From: Bog-473 sp963836605
GTDB taxonomy: Bacteria; Actinomycetota; Acidimicrobiia; Acidimicrobiales; RAAP-2
Length of the DNA stretch: 64,000 nucleotides
NCBI GenBank assembly: GCA_963836605.1
Contig: CAWIKB010000011.1
Span: 620,001 to 684,000 of the forward strand
Direction: 5' to 3'
The position numbers and the translations under genes are program-made. Numbering within the stretch: position 1 is the stretch's first letter; each line of letters begins with the position of its first letter. The notes beneath the pieces were generated by a model, which was not told the origin of the DNA, ran no database searches, and worked only from the letters and a program-made list of their open reading frames with translations. This document shows positions 25,141 to 33,491 of the stretch, one piece after another.

Positions 25141-27288
25141 CTACTTGTCGAGCATGATCGGAAGGTCGTCGGGATCGACCAGCGCTCCCTCGCCGGACGA
25201 CGCCTCGTCCTCGACCTTGGGGGCCAGGGCCTGACGGACCCGGTCATCCACTTCGGCCATGAGCTGCGGGTTCTCCGAGAGGAACACCTTGACGTTCTCT
25301 CGTCCCTGTCCGAGTTGCTCACCTTCATAGGTGAACCAGGCCCCGGACTTCTTGATGAAGCCGAGTTCAACTGCCACATCGAGCAGGGAGCCCTCACGGC
25401 TGATGCCCCTGCCGTACATGATGTCGAATTCTGCCTGCTTGAACGGGGAGGAGCACTTGTTCTTCACGACCTTGACCCGGGTCCGGTTCCCGATCACCTC
25501 GGCTCCGTCCTTGATCTGCTCGATGCGCCGGATGTCGAGGCGAATGGAGGAATAGAACTTCAGCGCGCGCCCTCCGGGCGTCACCTCGGGTGAGTTGTGG
25601 ACCACGATCCCGTCCACCAGGTAGTTGTGGCTGTCCTCGACCTCGATGTCGAATCGGCGCATCGATCGGGTCGGAGGCTTGACGTGGATATCAGTCACCG
25701 GGAAGGCCACCAGCTCGTAACGCATCGGCGTGAAGTGGGGCTCGACCGCGAACCGGCCCCGGTAGGCGGGGAGCAGCTTGTAGTCCATGCTCGGATGCAC
25801 AAATGGGGCGATCAGGGCACAGAGCTTTGCCGTCTCGCCGTTGGTGAAGACCAGTACGGCCTTCTTCGCAGCGCCGGATGCGACCAGCTTCGCCCGTATC
25901 CCCCAGGTGTCGGCCAGGTAGGCCACCAGTCGTTCACGGGTCGCTGGTTCCATCGCCTCGACGCAGATTTCTGCGCGACCGGTGAGCCCGGCTGTGCGCT
26001 CCTGCAGGCCTTTCGAACGTATAGCAAAGTGGGCGTCGTCCATGTACCACAGGGCCAAGGAGAGCGGCGTGAGTGCCTTCAGGTAATCGTCGTCGAACTC
26101 TTTTTTCTTACCCACGTAGACGCCTTGCCGCAACGGGGCCAGCTCGGGAAGCGGGGTGAAGTCGTACGTCACGACTCCGTCGTCCCGGACATGGCGAGTG
26201 TGTCCGAGATTGGAAAGCAAGGAGGCCTTCCAATCGGCATACGGCGTCTGCTTCTCGCCGTGGCTGTAGCGGAACCGGGCACCATGACCGCTGCGCGTCG
26301 GCGACAGGGCGCCGTCACCCATGAGGGTGCCGCGCAGGGCTTGCCACTGGAAGTCCGACAGGTGGTGCGGCACGGCCTCGAGCACCCGATCCTCGACCTT
26401 CAGCTCGCCGGCCTCCCGCCAACCACTGGGCGTGCGGATCAGGTGGTTGGAGGTGCAGGCCAATTGGGACCGACCGTTCTTCGCCGGCTTGGCCACGGTG
26501 ATCTGCAGGAACTGATCGGTGTTCCCGTTGTCGAACCAGTTCACGACGCGCTTGGGCACGATCGCGCCCGCCTCGGGATCGTAGGAGAGCACTTCGACGG
26601 GGAGGCGTTGGTTGACGATCTTCCCGATCTTCTCCGTGCTGCCGTCGGCCAGGACGACCCGGGCGCCATAGTGAAAGCACCCGTACATGACTCCTATCTT
26701 CTCCCGCAACTGGTTGATGAAAATGGCGATGGTGCTCGACTTGGACAGCGTCCCGGTCAGCTTGCGCAGTGCCTGGGACATGAGACGGGCCTGCAGTCCC
26801 ACATGGGTGTCGCCCATCTCCCCCTCGATCTCGGCTCTCGGCGTCAACGCGGCCACCGAGTCGACCACCAGGACGTCGAGCGCACCCGAGCGGATCAACA
26901 TGTCAGCGATCTCGAGGGCCTGCTCCCCGGTGTCGGGCTGGGAGATGAGGAGGTCGTCCACGTTCACCCCGATGGCGCGGGCGTACACCGGGTCCATGGC
27001 GTGCTCGGCATCGATATACGCGCAGATCCCACCGTTGCGCTGTGCCTCGGCCACGGCATGCATGGCCAGGGTGGACTTGCCCGAGGACTCAGGACCGTAG
27101 ATCTCCACGATGCGGCCGCGTGGCAGCCCGCCGATCCCCAACGCCAGGTCGAGGGAGAGCGCCCCGGTGGGGATGGATTCGATGTTCATGCTCAGGTTGT
27201 CGCCCATCCGCATGACCGAGCCCTTCCCGAACTGCTTCTCGATCTGGCCCAGTGCCGCATCCAGTGCCTTATCCCGTTCTTCGGCCAT
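25141..27288 (-). CDS. recA: recombinase RecA precursor interrupted by an intein
   Basis: The 715-residue precursor splits into a 203-residue N-extein, a 362-residue intein (204-565) and a 150-residue C-extein, giving a 353-residue mature RecA. The Walker A motif GPESSGKST is at 65-73, and after splicing GVMYG joins SPEVTPGGRALKFYSS. The second known mycobacterial insertion point (VVKNK-CSSPF) is uninterrupted. RecA carries out homologous recombination and induces the SOS response. The ATG at 27288 follows GAGGAG; a long open frame upstream lacks RecA character. An SOS box lies about 160 bases upstream. No recX follows; the gene is convergent with the DUF3048 gene. Confidence 0.97.
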   Translation of the reverse strand: MAEERDKALDAALGQIEKQFGKGSVMRMGDNLSMNIESIPTGALSLDLALGIGGLPRGRIVEIYGPESSGKSTLAMHAVAEAQRNGGICAYIDAEHAMDPVYARAIGVNVDDLLISQPDTGEQALEIADMLIRSGALDVLVVDSVAALTPRAEIEGEMGDTHVGLQARLMSQALRKLTGTLSKSSTIAIFINQLREKIGVMYGCFHYGARVVLADGSTEKIGKIVNQRLPVEVLSYDPEAGAIVPKRVVNWFDNGNTDQFLQITVAKPAKNGRSQLACTSNHLIRTPSGWREAGELKVEDRVLEAVPHHLSDFQWQALRGTLMGDGALSPTRSGHGARFRYSHGEKQTPYADWKASLLSNLGHTRHVRDDGVVTYDFTPLPELAPLRQGVYVGKKKEFDDDYLKALTPLSLALWYMDDAHFAIRSKGLQERTAGLTGRAEICVEAMEPATRERLVAYLADTWGIRAKLVASGAAKKAVLVFTNGETAKLCALIAPFVHPSMDYKLLPAYRGRFAVEPHFTPMRYELVAFPVTDIHVKPPTRSMRRFDIEVEDSHNYLVDGIVVHNSPEVTPGGRALKFYSSIRLDIRRIEQIKDGAEVIGNRTRVKVVKNKCSSPFKQAEFDIMYGRGISREGSLLDVAVELGFIKKSGAWFTYEGEQLGQGRENVKVFLSENPQLMAEVDDRVRQALAPKVEDEASSGEGALVDPDDLPIMLDK
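25594..26679 (-). mobile_element. RecA intein with LAGLIDADG homing endonuclease
   Basis: This segment encodes 362 residues from CFHYGARVVLADG to GIVVHN followed by Ser of the C-extein. Block A Cys1, block B TSNHLIRTPSGW (TxxH), endonuclease blocks LRGTLMGDGALSPT and LALWYMDDAHF, and block F/G RRFDIEVEDSHNYLVDGIVVHN are all recognisable, with aspartates in both LAGLIDADG helices. Cys1, the HN terminus and Ser+1 support splicing competence, and the two acidic residues suggest a functional homing nuclease. The insertion site (GVMYG|SPE) matches the mycobacterial RecA-b site. The whole intein is in frame with no stop. Confidence 0.93.
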
Positions 27289-27689
27289 TTCTCTCTCCTC
27301 GTAGTTCCTTGCTGCCGTCTGTCGTCGCTGCCATCTGTCGTCGCCGGCCTCGGGCTGCCGTCCGACGGGCCCGAAATCCATTGTGGTGAACCTAGGGACG
27401 GGTTGTGACAACGCCCCGACCAACTTTGCCGATCCCGATACTAACGAACAGGTGTTCGCTCTGCAGGGATCCCTCCCGTAGACGAAACGGTCCCCCCCGG
27501 AGCGGCCGCGTCCCGACATTTGGGTCGGGGAACGGGTCGACCCGGGACCTCGGCACACCGATCCGGCCCGCAACGACCACCAGACGGTTCTGGTTGCGCG
27601 GCCAACGCGTGCGGTGCCCGCCCGAGGGATGCACGAAGCCGTCGCGACGGTGTCGGGCACTCGATGCGTGTGAAGCTGGCCCGGTGAGA
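27289..27689. other. intergenic region of divergent recA and secreted-protein genes
   Basis: These 400 bases hold the recA promoter and SOS box (27438-27458), and elsewhere no recognisable gene or element. The 3' part is GC-rich. The promoter of the secreted-protein gene at 27690 is not evident. Confidence 0.6.
27445..27458 (-). promoter_or_regulatory. LexA (SOS) box with adjacent recA -10
   Basis: CGAACAGGTGTTCG is a perfect CGAAC-N4-GTTCG palindrome, the actinobacterial LexA consensus. On the minus strand a TAGTAT -10 lies directly downstream (27443-27438), so LexA would cover the -35 side. Transcription would start near 27431, leaving a leader of about 140 bases. Confidence 0.92.
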
Positions 27690-28451
27690 ATGACCCGGAT
27701 GACGCTGCTGGCTGGTCGGGCCAGGTGGGCCAGGTGGGCAGCCGGTCTGGTCGCCGCGAGCGCCTTGCCCGTCGCGCTGACGGCGGCGCCCATGGCCGCC
27801 GCCGCGACCACGAGCAGTGCCGCCACGCTGTACGGCCAGGCGATGGCCAGCACGAAGTCCTGGACGGTGCACTACACCTCGACCGGGCTCAACTCGAAGG
27901 TCTCGATTGTCGAGAGCGGTGATGCCGGGCCGGCGTCGGGCACGCAGCAGGTGCTCATCGGCACCGGCCCCGCGGCCGAGAACGCGTCGCTGGTCGTCAT
28001 CGGGGAGATCACGTACTTCAAGGGCAACGCGAGCGCGCTCGAGGCCCTGATGAACCTCTCGCCGACCCAGGCGGCGACCGATGCGGAGAAGTGGGTGTAC
28101 TTCTCGAGCAGCAACCCGAAGTTCGCCCAGGTGGTCGCCGGCGTCCGTTCAAATGACGTGGCCCGCCAGCTCGCGCTCCAGGGGCCCTACACGTTCGGTA
28201 CGCCCCGGAAGCTCGACGGCCACGAGGTGGTCGCCATACGCGGCACCCAACGTGTCCAGGGCCTCAAGACCGAGCCGGCCGTCCTGTACGTGCTCTCGTC
28301 GGGCCGGCATCTGCCCGTCGAAGAGGACACCGTGACAGCCCAGGGACAGCCCAACGGAATGGATCACGTCGTGTTCACCAAATGGGGTGAGCACGTACGG
28401 CCGACGGCCCCGGCCGGGGCCCTCACGATTGGTCCGTTCCGCGCGATTTGA
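27690..28451 (+). CDS. secreted protein, paralogue of the next gene
   Basis: The protein of about 253 residues has a signal peptide (GRARWARWAAGLVAASALPVA and an Ala-rich cleavage region) and a mature domain with YGQAMASTKSWTVHYTST and FKGNASALEALMNLSPTQA. Its second half, from the GEITYFKGN segment through GPYTFGTPRKLDGHEVVAI, parallels the product of the next gene. I do not recognise the family; it resembles lipoprotein-like carrier (LppX/LprG-type) proteins only in layout. Start codons GTG 27684 and ATG 27690 or 27699 are all possible. Confidence 0.7.
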   Translation: MTRMTLLAGRARWARWAAGLVAASALPVALTAAPMAAAATTSSAATLYGQAMASTKSWTVHYTSTGLNSKVSIVESGDAGPASGTQQVLIGTGPAAENASLVVIGEITYFKGNASALEALMNLSPTQAATDAEKWVYFSSSNPKFAQVVAGVRSNDVARQLALQGPYTFGTPRKLDGHEVVAIRGTQRVQGLKTEPAVLYVLSSGRHLPVEEDTVTAQGQPNGMDHVVFTKWGEHVRPTAPAGALTIGPFRAI

Positions 28452-28545
28452 GACCGGCGGAAGCGCGACCAAATTCCTGGGAGCGGACATGGCAGGATGA
28501 GACCCGTTTCGCACCCGCCCCTCGGGTGCAGAAGGGAAACACACC

Positions 28546-29283
28546 ATGCGCCGTGTACAGGTGATCGTCGGCGCGGTCACAGTGAGCCTTGCCGCATCCG
28601 TCGCCGCCATCGCGGCGTCACCCGGTGTGTCCGGAGCGACGAGCAGCGCCCAGTCCACCTACGCGGCCGCCGTGGCCTACGCGGGAACCCAGAACGTCCA
28701 CTATGTCTCGAAGGCCACCCAACAGGGCGTGTCCCTGCGGGACGTGGGCGATACCGGATCGACCTCGGGCACGCGGTCCCTGGTGGTCACGCGCGGCTCG
28801 AAGGTGGAGAAGCTCACCACCGCGCTGGTCGGGTCCACAGGGTACCTGCGGGGCAACGCCACGGGGTTGACGTCGATCCTGGGACTTTCCTCGGAGGAAG
28901 CCGCCACCTACGGCGACAAGTGGTTGTCGTTCCCGACCGGGAACAAGACGTTGGACCAGCTTGTCAGCGGCCTTCGTAACAAGGACGTCGCCGCCGAGCT
29001 GACCTTGAGCGGACCCTTTACGTTCGGATCGGTCAAGACCATCGGCGGGCACCGCGCGCAGGGCATCCAGGGATTCACCAATGATTCGGCGGGCAAGAAG
29101 GTGCCGACCACGCTCTACGTGGAGACCGGCAGCACGCCGCGCCCGATGCAGGAAGTCACCAGCCCGGGCAAAGGGGCGTCGGACCCGACGGCCAACGTGA
29201 CCTTTTCGAATTGGGGCCAATCCACCCATGTGGCCAAGCCCACCCACGCGGTCTCCCTCCTCTCCCTCGCCCCCGCCGGGTGA
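28546..29283 (+). CDS. secreted protein, tandem paralogue of 27690-28451
   Basis: The 245-residue protein has a signal peptide (VQVIVGAVTVSLAASVAAIAA) and a mature part with LVGSTGYLRGNATGLTSILGL, KWLSFPTGNKTLDQLVSGLRNKDVAAEL and GPFTFGSVKTIGGHRAQGI, collinear with the preceding protein. It lacks a lipobox, so secretion to the outside or cell wall is expected. Function unknown. ATG at 28546 has AGAAGGG about 9 bases upstream. Probably a tandem duplication with divergence. Confidence 0.75.
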   Translation: MRRVQVIVGAVTVSLAASVAAIAASPGVSGATSSAQSTYAAAVAYAGTQNVHYVSKATQQGVSLRDVGDTGSTSGTRSLVVTRGSKVEKLTTALVGSTGYLRGNATGLTSILGLSSEEAATYGDKWLSFPTGNKTLDQLVSGLRNKDVAAELTLSGPFTFGSVKTIGGHRAQGIQGFTNDSAGKKVPTTLYVETGSTPRPMQEVTSPGKGASDPTANVTFSNWGQSTHVAKPTHAVSLLSLAPAG

Positions 29284-29319
29284 CCTCCGGTCCGCGGTGC
29301 CGGCCGTAGGCCACCAGCG

Positions 29320-29874
29320 ATGACGCGATCCGGCCCGCTCGTCGAAGCGGCGCTGGGTGACATCACCTTGCAGCGGGTCGACGCGATCGTCAACGCGGCC
29401 AACCGGCAACTGGCCGGCGGAGGCGGCGTCGACGGAGCCATCCACCGCGCCGCCGGTGCGACGGCCCTCCAGTCGGCCTGCCGCGCCATCGGTGCGTGCC
29501 CACCGGGTCGTGCGGTGGCCACTGAAGGCTTCAACCTGGCGGCCGCGTGGATCATCCACACCGTTGGCCCCGTATGGAAGGGCGGCACACAGGGAGAGGC
29601 CGAGACGCTGGCGTCGTGCTACCGATCCGCTCTGGGAGTGGCCGACGAGCTCGGGGCCAGGTCCGTGGCCTTTCCGGCCATCTCGACGGGAAGTTACGGC
29701 TATCCGGCCCGGTCGGCCGCCGCCGTCGCGGTGGCCACGGTGCGAGAAACCACGTCGGAGGTCTGCCTCGTTCGGTTTGTCGCGTTCGATCAGGCCAGCC
29801 TGGCCCACTACCAGCAGCTGCTCTGCACCGCTGCGCTCCCGGGGGGCCGAGCGGTTCGGCCCCCAAGGGAGTAG
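29320..29874 (+). CDS. macro-domain protein (O-acetyl-ADP-ribose deacetylase-like)
   Basis: The 184-residue protein is a macro domain: GDITLQRVDAIVNAANRQLAGGGGVDGAIHRAAG contains the ADP-ribose-binding NAAN and GGGVDGAI motifs, followed by HTVGPVWKGG and FPAISTGSYGYP. Homologues remove ADP-ribose from protein or O-acetyl-ADP-ribose. It follows the secreted-protein pair by 36 bases and is convergent with the GT39 gene. No partner toxin or sirtuin is adjacent. Confidence 0.93.
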   Translation: MTRSGPLVEAALGDITLQRVDAIVNAANRQLAGGGGVDGAIHRAAGATALQSACRAIGACPPGRAVATEGFNLAAAWIIHTVGPVWKGGTQGEAETLASCYRSALGVADELGARSVAFPAISTGSYGYPARSAAAVAVATVRETTSEVCLVRFVAFDQASLAHYQQLLCTAALPGGRAVRPPRE

Positions 29875-29895
29875 GGACCGAACGCTCAGCTCATC

Positions 29896-32121
29896 TCAGC
29901 TGGGGGTGGAGGGTGTCGTGAGGTCGTAGATCGTGGTGCCGCCGACGGTCGTGGCGGTGAAGTGGCTCTTGACCCACGACGAGATCTGCGAGGCCGCGTC
30001 GTTGCTCCCGCCACCGCCGAACGCGCCGCCGAAGCCGCCTCCCCCCGCGATGTAGTAGTGGATCTTTCCTTCCGCCACGTACTTCTCGAACTGGGACAGC
30101 GACGGGGCCGGATCGGTGCCGTTGAACCCGCCGATGGCCATCACAGGGTCGTCGCTGGCCAGCTGGTAGCCGGCGGCCGAGTTGGAGTTGGTGGTGGCAG
30201 CCACCCAGGTGTAGCGACTGGCATCGCCCTCGAGCAGTTTGGTCAAGGCCGAGCTCGGTGTGCTCGAACCGAGGATCCCCCCGGCCCCACCGAAGGCGCC
30301 ACCGCCGAACCCACCACCGCCTGCGCCCAGTGCCCCCCGCGGGAAGCCGCCGCCGGCAAACGCGTGCCGAGCCGAGCCGCCCCCTGAAGCGCCACCGGCG
30401 AAACCCCCGCGGGGGAATCCCCCACCAGGGAGTCCGGTCCCGGTTCCGGCGGCACCGGGTGGCGTGAACCCGCCGGCGCCGAGGCCACCCCGGGCGAAGC
30501 CGCCACCGCCGAACCCACCACCGCCGGGGCCGCCGCCGGGACCTCCGAAACCACCCGATGGTGAGGGGGTAACCGAGGGAATGGCGCCGGAGTGCGGCGT
30601 GGCCGCCGTGGCGATGGTGGAGAACAGCGGGGCGATCAATGCGGCACCGAGGCCCAGCCCGATGGCCAGCCCGATGGCCAGCTTGGGGAGCTTCCGGAGC
30701 CACGGGAGGGCGAGGATGGCCAGGGCGCCCAGGGCGCCGGACACGGCGACCAGGGGGCGGAGCCAGGGGAACCAGTCCGGGGTGCGACCGAGCAAGATCA
30801 CGCTCCAGATCACCGTGGCCACCAGGGCCGCCGCCAGCGCGGCGCGACCGAACCAGGAGGCCCGGCGTTGCCAGAGCGCCATCGTGCCCATGCCGACCAG
30901 GGCGGCCAAGGACGGTGCCAGCGCAACCAGGTAGTACGGATGGATGATCCCCTTGGCCAGACTGATGGTCAACCCGATGCCGGCCAGAGAGCCGCCCCAG
31001 AGCAGGAACGCGGCGCGCTCGTGGTCGGTGCGCGTGGCCCGCCAGGTGATCAGCAGGACCGCGGCGCCCATGAGCAGGGCCCCGGGCAGCAGCCAGGACA
31101 TCATGTTGCCGAAGGACGAATTGAAGAGACGGGTGAGCCCGGTCGGCCCCCACATGCTCCCCCCTCGACCAAGGCCGCCGACGTGGCCGGCTTCGCTGCC
31201 GGTCAGCCGGCCGAAGCCGTTGTAGCCGAAGATCAGATTGAGGATGCTGTTGTTCTGGGAACCGCCGACGTAGGGGCGGTCGGCGGCCGGCGTCAGCGCG
31301 ACTGCGGCCACCCACCAACCTGCGGCCACCAACGTGCTGAAACCCAGCACGACGACCTGCCACAGGCGCCGCCGCAACGGGGTCGGCGCGGCGATCAGGT
31401 AGACGATGGCCATGGCGGGGAGGATCAGGAAGGCCTGCATCATCTTGGTGATGAAGCCGAAGCCCACCAGGGCGCCGGCCAGGACCAGCCACCAGGTCCG
31501 CGCCCGCTCCAGGCTGCGTACCGTGGCGTAGGTGGCCCCGGTGAGGAGAAGAGCCAGCAGGGCGTCAGGGTTGTTGAAGCGGAACATCATGGCGGCCACC
31601 GGCGTCAGCGCCATGACCACACCGGCCAGAAGCGCGGCCTGGGCCGAGAACCAGCGGCGGACGGTCAGGTAGACCAGGCCGACGGTGGCCACCCCTTCGA
31701 GGGCCTGCGGAGCCAGCATGCTCCACGAGTTGAACCCGAAGATCCGGCCCGAGAGCTCCATGACCCACAGCGAGGCCGGCGGCTTGTCGACGGTGATGAA
31801 GTTCGACGAGTCCGACGAGCCGAAGAAGAAGGCCTTCCAGCTCTTGGTGCCGGCCTGCACCGCGGCCGAGTAGAAGGAATTGCCCCAGCCCGACGCGCCG
31901 AGATCCCAGAGGTACAGCGCGGCAGTCAGCACCAGCAGGGTGAGCAGCGCGGGGCGGATCCACGCCGCATCCTGGTCCCGGCCCCGAAGGAAGCGGAACA
32001 GAAGACCGCGGCGCGGCGGGAGGTCCGGTGGCCCGGACGAGGCCGACCCCGTGTCGCCCGCCGGCGTGGGCTCCATGAGCCCGACCCCTCCGTCGGGAAT
32101 CGCAGGGGTGAGGGTCGTCAT
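29896..32121 (-). CDS. GT39-type polyprenyl-phosphate-dependent glycosyltransferase, multi-pass membrane
   Basis: The 741-residue protein has about a dozen membrane segments, the TVDKPPASLWVMEL motif and NNPDALLALLL pattern of the ArnT/PMT (GT39, YkcB-like) superfamily, and then a soluble C-terminal part. Residues 521-617 are an almost pure Gly/Ala/Ser/Phe low-complexity stretch that links the transmembrane part to the C-terminal domain (DPVMAIGGFNGTDP). It should move a sugar from a polyprenyl phosphate donor to an envelope acceptor. Its start overlaps the GT2-GtrA stop as ATGA, so the two are translationally coupled; the GT2 protein may make the lipid-linked donor. Confidence 0.9.
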   Translation of the reverse strand: MTTLTPAIPDGGVGLMEPTPAGDTGSASSGPPDLPPRRGLLFRFLRGRDQDAAWIRPALLTLLVLTAALYLWDLGASGWGNSFYSAAVQAGTKSWKAFFFGSSDSSNFITVDKPPASLWVMELSGRIFGFNSWSMLAPQALEGVATVGLVYLTVRRWFSAQAALLAGVVMALTPVAAMMFRFNNPDALLALLLTGATYATVRSLERARTWWLVLAGALVGFGFITKMMQAFLILPAMAIVYLIAAPTPLRRRLWQVVVLGFSTLVAAGWWVAAVALTPAADRPYVGGSQNNSILNLIFGYNGFGRLTGSEAGHVGGLGRGGSMWGPTGLTRLFNSSFGNMMSWLLPGALLMGAAVLLITWRATRTDHERAAFLLWGGSLAGIGLTISLAKGIIHPYYLVALAPSLAALVGMGTMALWQRRASWFGRAALAAALVATVIWSVILLGRTPDWFPWLRPLVAVSGALGALAILALPWLRKLPKLAIGLAIGLGLGAALIAPLFSTIATAATPHSGAIPSVTPSPSGGFGGPGGGPGGGGFGGGGFARGGLGAGGFTPPGAAGTGTGLPGGGFPRGGFAGGASGGGSARHAFAGGGFPRGALGAGGGGFGGGAFGGAGGILGSSTPSSALTKLLEGDASRYTWVAATTNSNSAAGYQLASDDPVMAIGGFNGTDPAPSLSQFEKYVAEGKIHYYIAGGGGFGGAFGGGGSNDAASQISSWVKSHFTATTVGGTTIYDLTTPSTPS
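30271..30561 (-). repeat. low-complexity glycine-rich coding stretch
   Basis: Codons for residues 521-617 of the GT39 protein are mostly Gly with Phe, Ala and Arg, in units such as GGGFGG and GGFARGG. The DNA is therefore highly repetitive (gcc/ccg-rich on the plus strand). Confidence 0.8.
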
Positions 32122-33431
32122 GAGAGTTCCTCCGGAAGGTCGTGTCGTGGGTCGTGTCGTGGGTCGTGTCGTGGGTCGTGTCGTGGGTCGTGTCGGGGGT
32201 CGTGGCGGGGGTCGTGGCGGGGGTCGTGGCGGGGTGGTGCGGTGGGTCGGAAGACCCAGGCCCGTAGGACGGCGAAGCGAAGGACCGCGGCCACGGCGTT
32301 GGCCGCGGTCACGGCGAGGAGCTCGAAGACCAGCGACGGGCCCGCAATCTGCTGGGCCACGAAGAGCGCGGCCGTGGTCAGGGCAAGGCTGACGGCGAAG
32401 AGGCCGGCAGTGACGGCGGCGACCCGACCCCACCGGGACGGCCCGTACATGCCGCGGGCCAACTCCTTGTGCACCGCCGCGTTGAAGACGGTGCAGATGG
32501 CCAGGGCGAGCGCGTTGGCCCCATAGGGACCGGCCAGCGGGCGCCAGGCCACGAAGAGGAAGAGGTAGCCCACCGTGCTGATGACGCCCACGCCGGCGAA
32601 GCGCAACAATTGGTCGGCCACCACCTGATCGGACGCCAGGCGCCGGTTTCCCGTCCGGTTGGTCAGCGCACGGGCCTTCCCGTGCGAGATGCGCCACATG
32701 CCACGCAGGTCGCTCACGGCGGTGTGCATGATCTTGACCCGGGAGTCGGGATCGTCGACCCAGTCGACCGGGACTTCGCTCAGACGCAGCCCCAGGCGCT
32801 CGGCCGTGACGAGGAGCTCGGTATCGAAGAACCATTCGTCGTCTTCGACCAGGGGGAGCAGTTGCTGGGCCGCCTCCCGCCGGAGCGCCTTGAACCCGCA
32901 CTGCGCGTCACTGAAGCGACCGCGCAACAGGAGCTTGAGCAACAGGTTGTAGGCCCGGGAGATGAGCTCGCGTTTGGGGCCGCGGACCACCCGGGCGCCC
33001 CGGGCCAGGCGGGTCCCGACGGCGACGTCGCGATGGTCCGAGAGGAGAGGGGCCACCAGTGGCAGCAGAGCCGAGAGGGACGTGGACAGATCGACGTCCA
33101 TGTAGGCCACCACCGGGGCGGTGCTGGTCGTCCAGGCGGCGCGCAACGCGTAGCCGCGGCCCTTGCGGGGCAGATGCATGGCCGCCACACCGGGCAGGGT
33201 GGAGGCCAGCTCGGTGGCCACCGCCATGGTGTCATCGGTACTGGCGTTGTCGACGATCAGGACCAAGGCCCGGAACGGGAACGACTCGTCGAGGAAGCGT
33301 CGCAGCTCGGTGATGCGCTCGGCCAGGTGGGCCCCCTCGTTGTAGACCGGGACGGCGATCTCGACGTCCAGCTGTCCCCGACGTGGATCACCGTCGCGCT
33401 TCGACGTGGACAGGAGCGTCATGACAGGCAT
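32118..33431 (-). CDS. GT2 family glycosyltransferase fused to a GtrA domain, with (RHDP) tail
   Basis: The protein has a GT2 catalytic half (EIAVPVYNEGAHLAERI, LIVDNASTDDT, AYMDVDLSTSL, AQCGFKALRREAAQQLLP), typical of dolichyl/polyprenyl-phosphate mannose synthases. From about residue 280 on it has GtrA-like membrane segments (LLRFAGVGVISTVGYLFLFV). The last 40 residues are eight RHDP-type repeats ending RHDLPEELS. Likely role: make the polyprenyl-phosphate-linked sugar used by the GT39 partner. ATG at 33431 is preferred (AAGGACG upstream); GTG at 33464 and ATG at 33422 are alternatives. Confidence 0.88.
   Translation of the reverse strand: MPVMTLLSTSKRDGDPRRGQLDVEIAVPVYNEGAHLAERITELRRFLDESFPFRALVLIVDNASTDDTMAVATELASTLPGVAAMHLPRKGRGYALRAAWTTSTAPVVAYMDVDLSTSLSALLPLVAPLLSDHRDVAVGTRLARGARVVRGPKRELISRAYNLLLKLLLRGRFSDAQCGFKALRREAAQQLLPLVEDDEWFFDTELLVTAERLGLRLSEVPVDWVDDPDSRVKIMHTAVSDLRGMWRISHGKARALTNRTGNRRLASDQVVADQLLRFAGVGVISTVGYLFLFVAWRPLAGPYGANALALAICTVFNAAVHKELARGMYGPSRWGRVAAVTAGLFAVSLALTTAALFVAQQIAGPSLVFELLAVTAANAVAAVLRFAVLRAWVFRPTAPPRHDPRHDPRHDPRHDPRHDPRHDPRHDPRHDLPEELS
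32139..32234 (-). repeat. eight 12-base units encoding RHDP
   Basis: Eight consecutive 12-base units (CGCCACGACCCC or CGACACGACCCA) encode (RHDP)7-RHD at the C-terminus of the GT2-GtrA protein, just before its ATGA junction with the GT39 gene. Such a short, in-frame tandem repeat is slippage-prone and may vary between strains. Confidence 0.92.
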
Positions 33432-33491
33432 GGTGACGGACGTCCTTGCCGCCGAAGTGAGCACCGGCTGTGAACCCGGTGTGAATCTGCT

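Noticed and set aside
25141..27288. Second intein at the M. tuberculosis-type RecA site
   Set aside because: The sequence VVKNKCSSPFKQAEFD runs through that point with no insertion.
25597..27408. Long open frame on the plus strand opposite recA
   Set aside because: It lies wholly antisense to recA and its intein; high GC creates long frames on the opposite strand, and the translated sequence resembles no protein family.
30271..30561. Possible CRISPR-like repeats
   Set aside because: The repeats are irregular Gly-codon units inside an intact reading frame, without constant repeats and unique spacers.
32139..32234. Possible CRISPR or terminator array
   Set aside because: The 12-base units are in-frame codons of a protein C-terminus and are directly adjacent, with no spacers.
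30592..32526. Long plus-strand open frame opposite the GT39 and GT2 genes
   Set aside because: It follows the Gly/Ala-rich and repeat-rich antisense codons (GC-rich shadow). The minus-strand proteins have clear domains and signals.
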